A stretch of DNA of 64,000 nucleotides from Paraspadella gotoi. Lineage: Eukaryota > Chaetognatha. The notes under the pieces were generated by a model, which did not search any database, was not told the DNA's origin, and worked only from the letters and a program-made list of their open reading frames with translations. A program made the translations under genes and the position numbers. Each line of letters opens with the position of its first letter. Position 1 is the first letter of the stretch. The stretch covers positions 16,920,087 through 16,984,086 of the forward strand of contig CM119266.1 in the NCBI GenBank assembly GCA_051294375.1, given 5' to 3'. This document shows positions 62,614-64,000 of the stretch, in pieces.

Positions 62614-64000
62614 ATGGAAAATCCTCTGCCTAGATTGTCGTCAGCAGTTTTTCGGAGAGAAACTGGTGGTGAGTTTGCGAACTAAGGTGCTTTTTATGAT
62701 TATGTTAATGTTAAAAAACCTATTTAAACGATTTTAATGGTAAACTGAAGTTTTCCAAATTGTTGGGTAACAAATAATTACATTATGCTTATCAAAAATT
62801 GATTTCGAGACATAAGTTCTAGCGAGAGTTGGGCAGCGGCTTGGACTACTAGCTTTAAATTTATCATTTTCCACAACAGGAGTTCCGAGGATCGAAGAAG
62901 TTGTTAAGGAATACAAAAGTGGCGCAAAATTTCAGGTTTTACGTTGTTCCTTATTTACTATATAGTTTACTATTTTTCTCTCTCCAGCACCATCGACCAC
63001 TTGATGTGTCCGGGCATCGGTCTCTTTTTCTTGGCCTCAATGGTTTTCTTCAGTCAAGCCCCAGCCACGTAGCCACGTAGACTTTTTGGCTCTCTTTTCC
63101 AAAAGCGCCAATTTCGGTTGCTTAATCCTTGATAACCTTAATATTTAACCCTAATCTATTACAGATAACAGTGCCTCTTTAATGTGCCATACAGACAGGA
63201 GATCCACAGCCCGTTATTTTTTAGCTTTAAATCTTCGGATCTGACAGCAATCCGACGCGACTAGGGTTAGATGTACGGTCCCGCTTTCTAGCGATAACAC
63301 CATTGGGGCACATAAGACATAACACTCAAGGCAGCTTGGTGGGAAGAAAGAATGGTCCCTCAGACGTTACGGAGTTCCCCATTTAAAAAATATTTTTCAT
63401 GATTAATAGGAAATAGTAATAATTTTTTTTTTAAATCCTTTCTCATAATACTAATATTAAGACAAATATTTTTATATTTTTATATTTTTATCAATACTAA
63501 TATTACAAAAGTTACAAAAGTTTTTAAACTTGTCCCGCCTAAATAGCTCAGTCTGAATTCTTTGTTTATTTTCAAAAAAAATTTTCGCATTTTACGCCAG
63601 GGTTTAATCAGCGCCAATAAAAAGACCGGAAGAGGGTTCTTCGTTTGGCCAGACGGCGCCACCTACGAGGGAGAATACTCTGAGGACGTACGAAGCGGCA
63701 AGGGTGTTCAAGTAACTAAAACGTTGCCGAAGGGGGCAAAATGGTGACATAACTTACTCAACAATGATTAATAAGAAAATCGTGTCACTTTCAGAAATGG
63801 AGGGACGGTAGTCAGTACGAGGGAGAGTTCACGAAAGACGCTCGTCATGGTATCGGGGATCACAGATGGAGTAACGGCGAAGAATACGCCGGGACCTTCT
63901 ACAAGGTGGTTTTATTGATTTTATTCATTTATTCACAAGTGGTTGTGGGACGAAATAATGTTTTTTTCCTCTTATTCTCGTTCCCGTCTTTAGGACAAAC
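62614..64000 (+). CDS. MORN-repeat protein, 5' part (continues past window end)
   Basis: Exons: 62,614-62,668 (ATG start); 62,880-62,935; 63,601-63,711; 63,795-63,905; 63,994 onward. Donors are GGTG|GTGAGT, TCAG|GTTTTA, TCAA|GTAACT and CAAG|GTGGTT; acceptors are ACAACAG, ACGCCAG, TTTCAG and GTCTTTAG. The first join is phase 1, the others phase 0. The N-terminus MENPLPRLSSAVFRRETGG is followed by tandem MORN units: YKSGAKFQG (30-38), GRGFFVWPDGATYEGEY (47-63), GKGVQKWRDGSQYEGEF (70-86), GIGDHRWSNGEEYAGTFYKD (93-112). MORN repeats usually bind membranes or scaffold ciliary and cytoskeletal complexes. The pattern of these units reminds me of ANKMY1 (MORN, then ankyrin and MYND), but those domains would lie beyond the window, so the identity is open. 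Exons 3 and 4 are each exactly 111 bp. Confidence 0.8.
63088..63165 (+). repeat. Second copy of the CCTAA-array lead sequence
   Basis: CTCTTTTCCAAAAGCGCCAA followed by TTAATCCTTGATAACC and TTAACCCTAATC. Direct repeat of 62,040-62,120, inside intron 2 of the MORN gene. Confidence 0.65.

Overview
This window is nuclear DNA from an invertebrate metazoan. Genes carry many GT-AG introns (60 bp to 5.5 kb), the DNA is AT-rich with many microsatellites, and the recognisable products are animal families: a class A neuropeptide-type GPCR, an SLC12A8-type transporter, a STAT factor and a MORN-repeat protein. I cannot place the phylum from the sequence.

The window has two halves. Positions 1-37,000 are mostly duplicated, repeat-rich and poorly assembled. 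Three N gaps are present (25, 25 and 10 bases). One unit recurs: its left part lies at 1-2,435; a long, indel-rich copy of left plus right parts lies at about 10,850-21,300; the right part appears again inverted at about 22,445-27,470 and direct at about 30,355-35,290. The last two form a giant inverted repeat around a 2.9 kb spacer. The pattern of scattered extra bases in the 10.85-21.3 kb copy looks like uncorrected long reads, so much of this half may be assembly artefact. Within it I can still support a convergent pair of unrecognised genes meeting at 7.7 kb, a two-exon fragment in the spacer, and a terminal exon inside the repeat.

Positions 37,000-64,000 are well assembled, with three plus-strand genes in a row. 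(1) A ten-exon FMRFamide-receptor-like GPCR, 38,073-45,881, 438 aa, complete. (2) A fourteen-exon SLC12A8-type cation-chloride-cotransporter relative, 47,780-61,721, 644 aa, complete; its two small 5' exons were found by phase matching. (3) The first five exons of a MORN-repeat gene, from 62,614 past the window end. The main result is that a divergent STAT gene (867 aa, minus strand, 56,163-53,178) lies entirely inside the 5.5 kb second intron of the SLC12A8 gene. It has nearly all its coding sequence in one exon, unlike its intron-rich neighbours, which suggests intron loss or retroposition.

Large introns and spacers hold a tRNA-derived SINE (two copies), a second dispersed repeat ending in a hairpin (two copies plus a half copy), degenerate TTAGGG-like arrays at five places, a GC-rich relic at 49.55-51.48 kb, and long CT, CTTT, GAT and GTC microsatellites.
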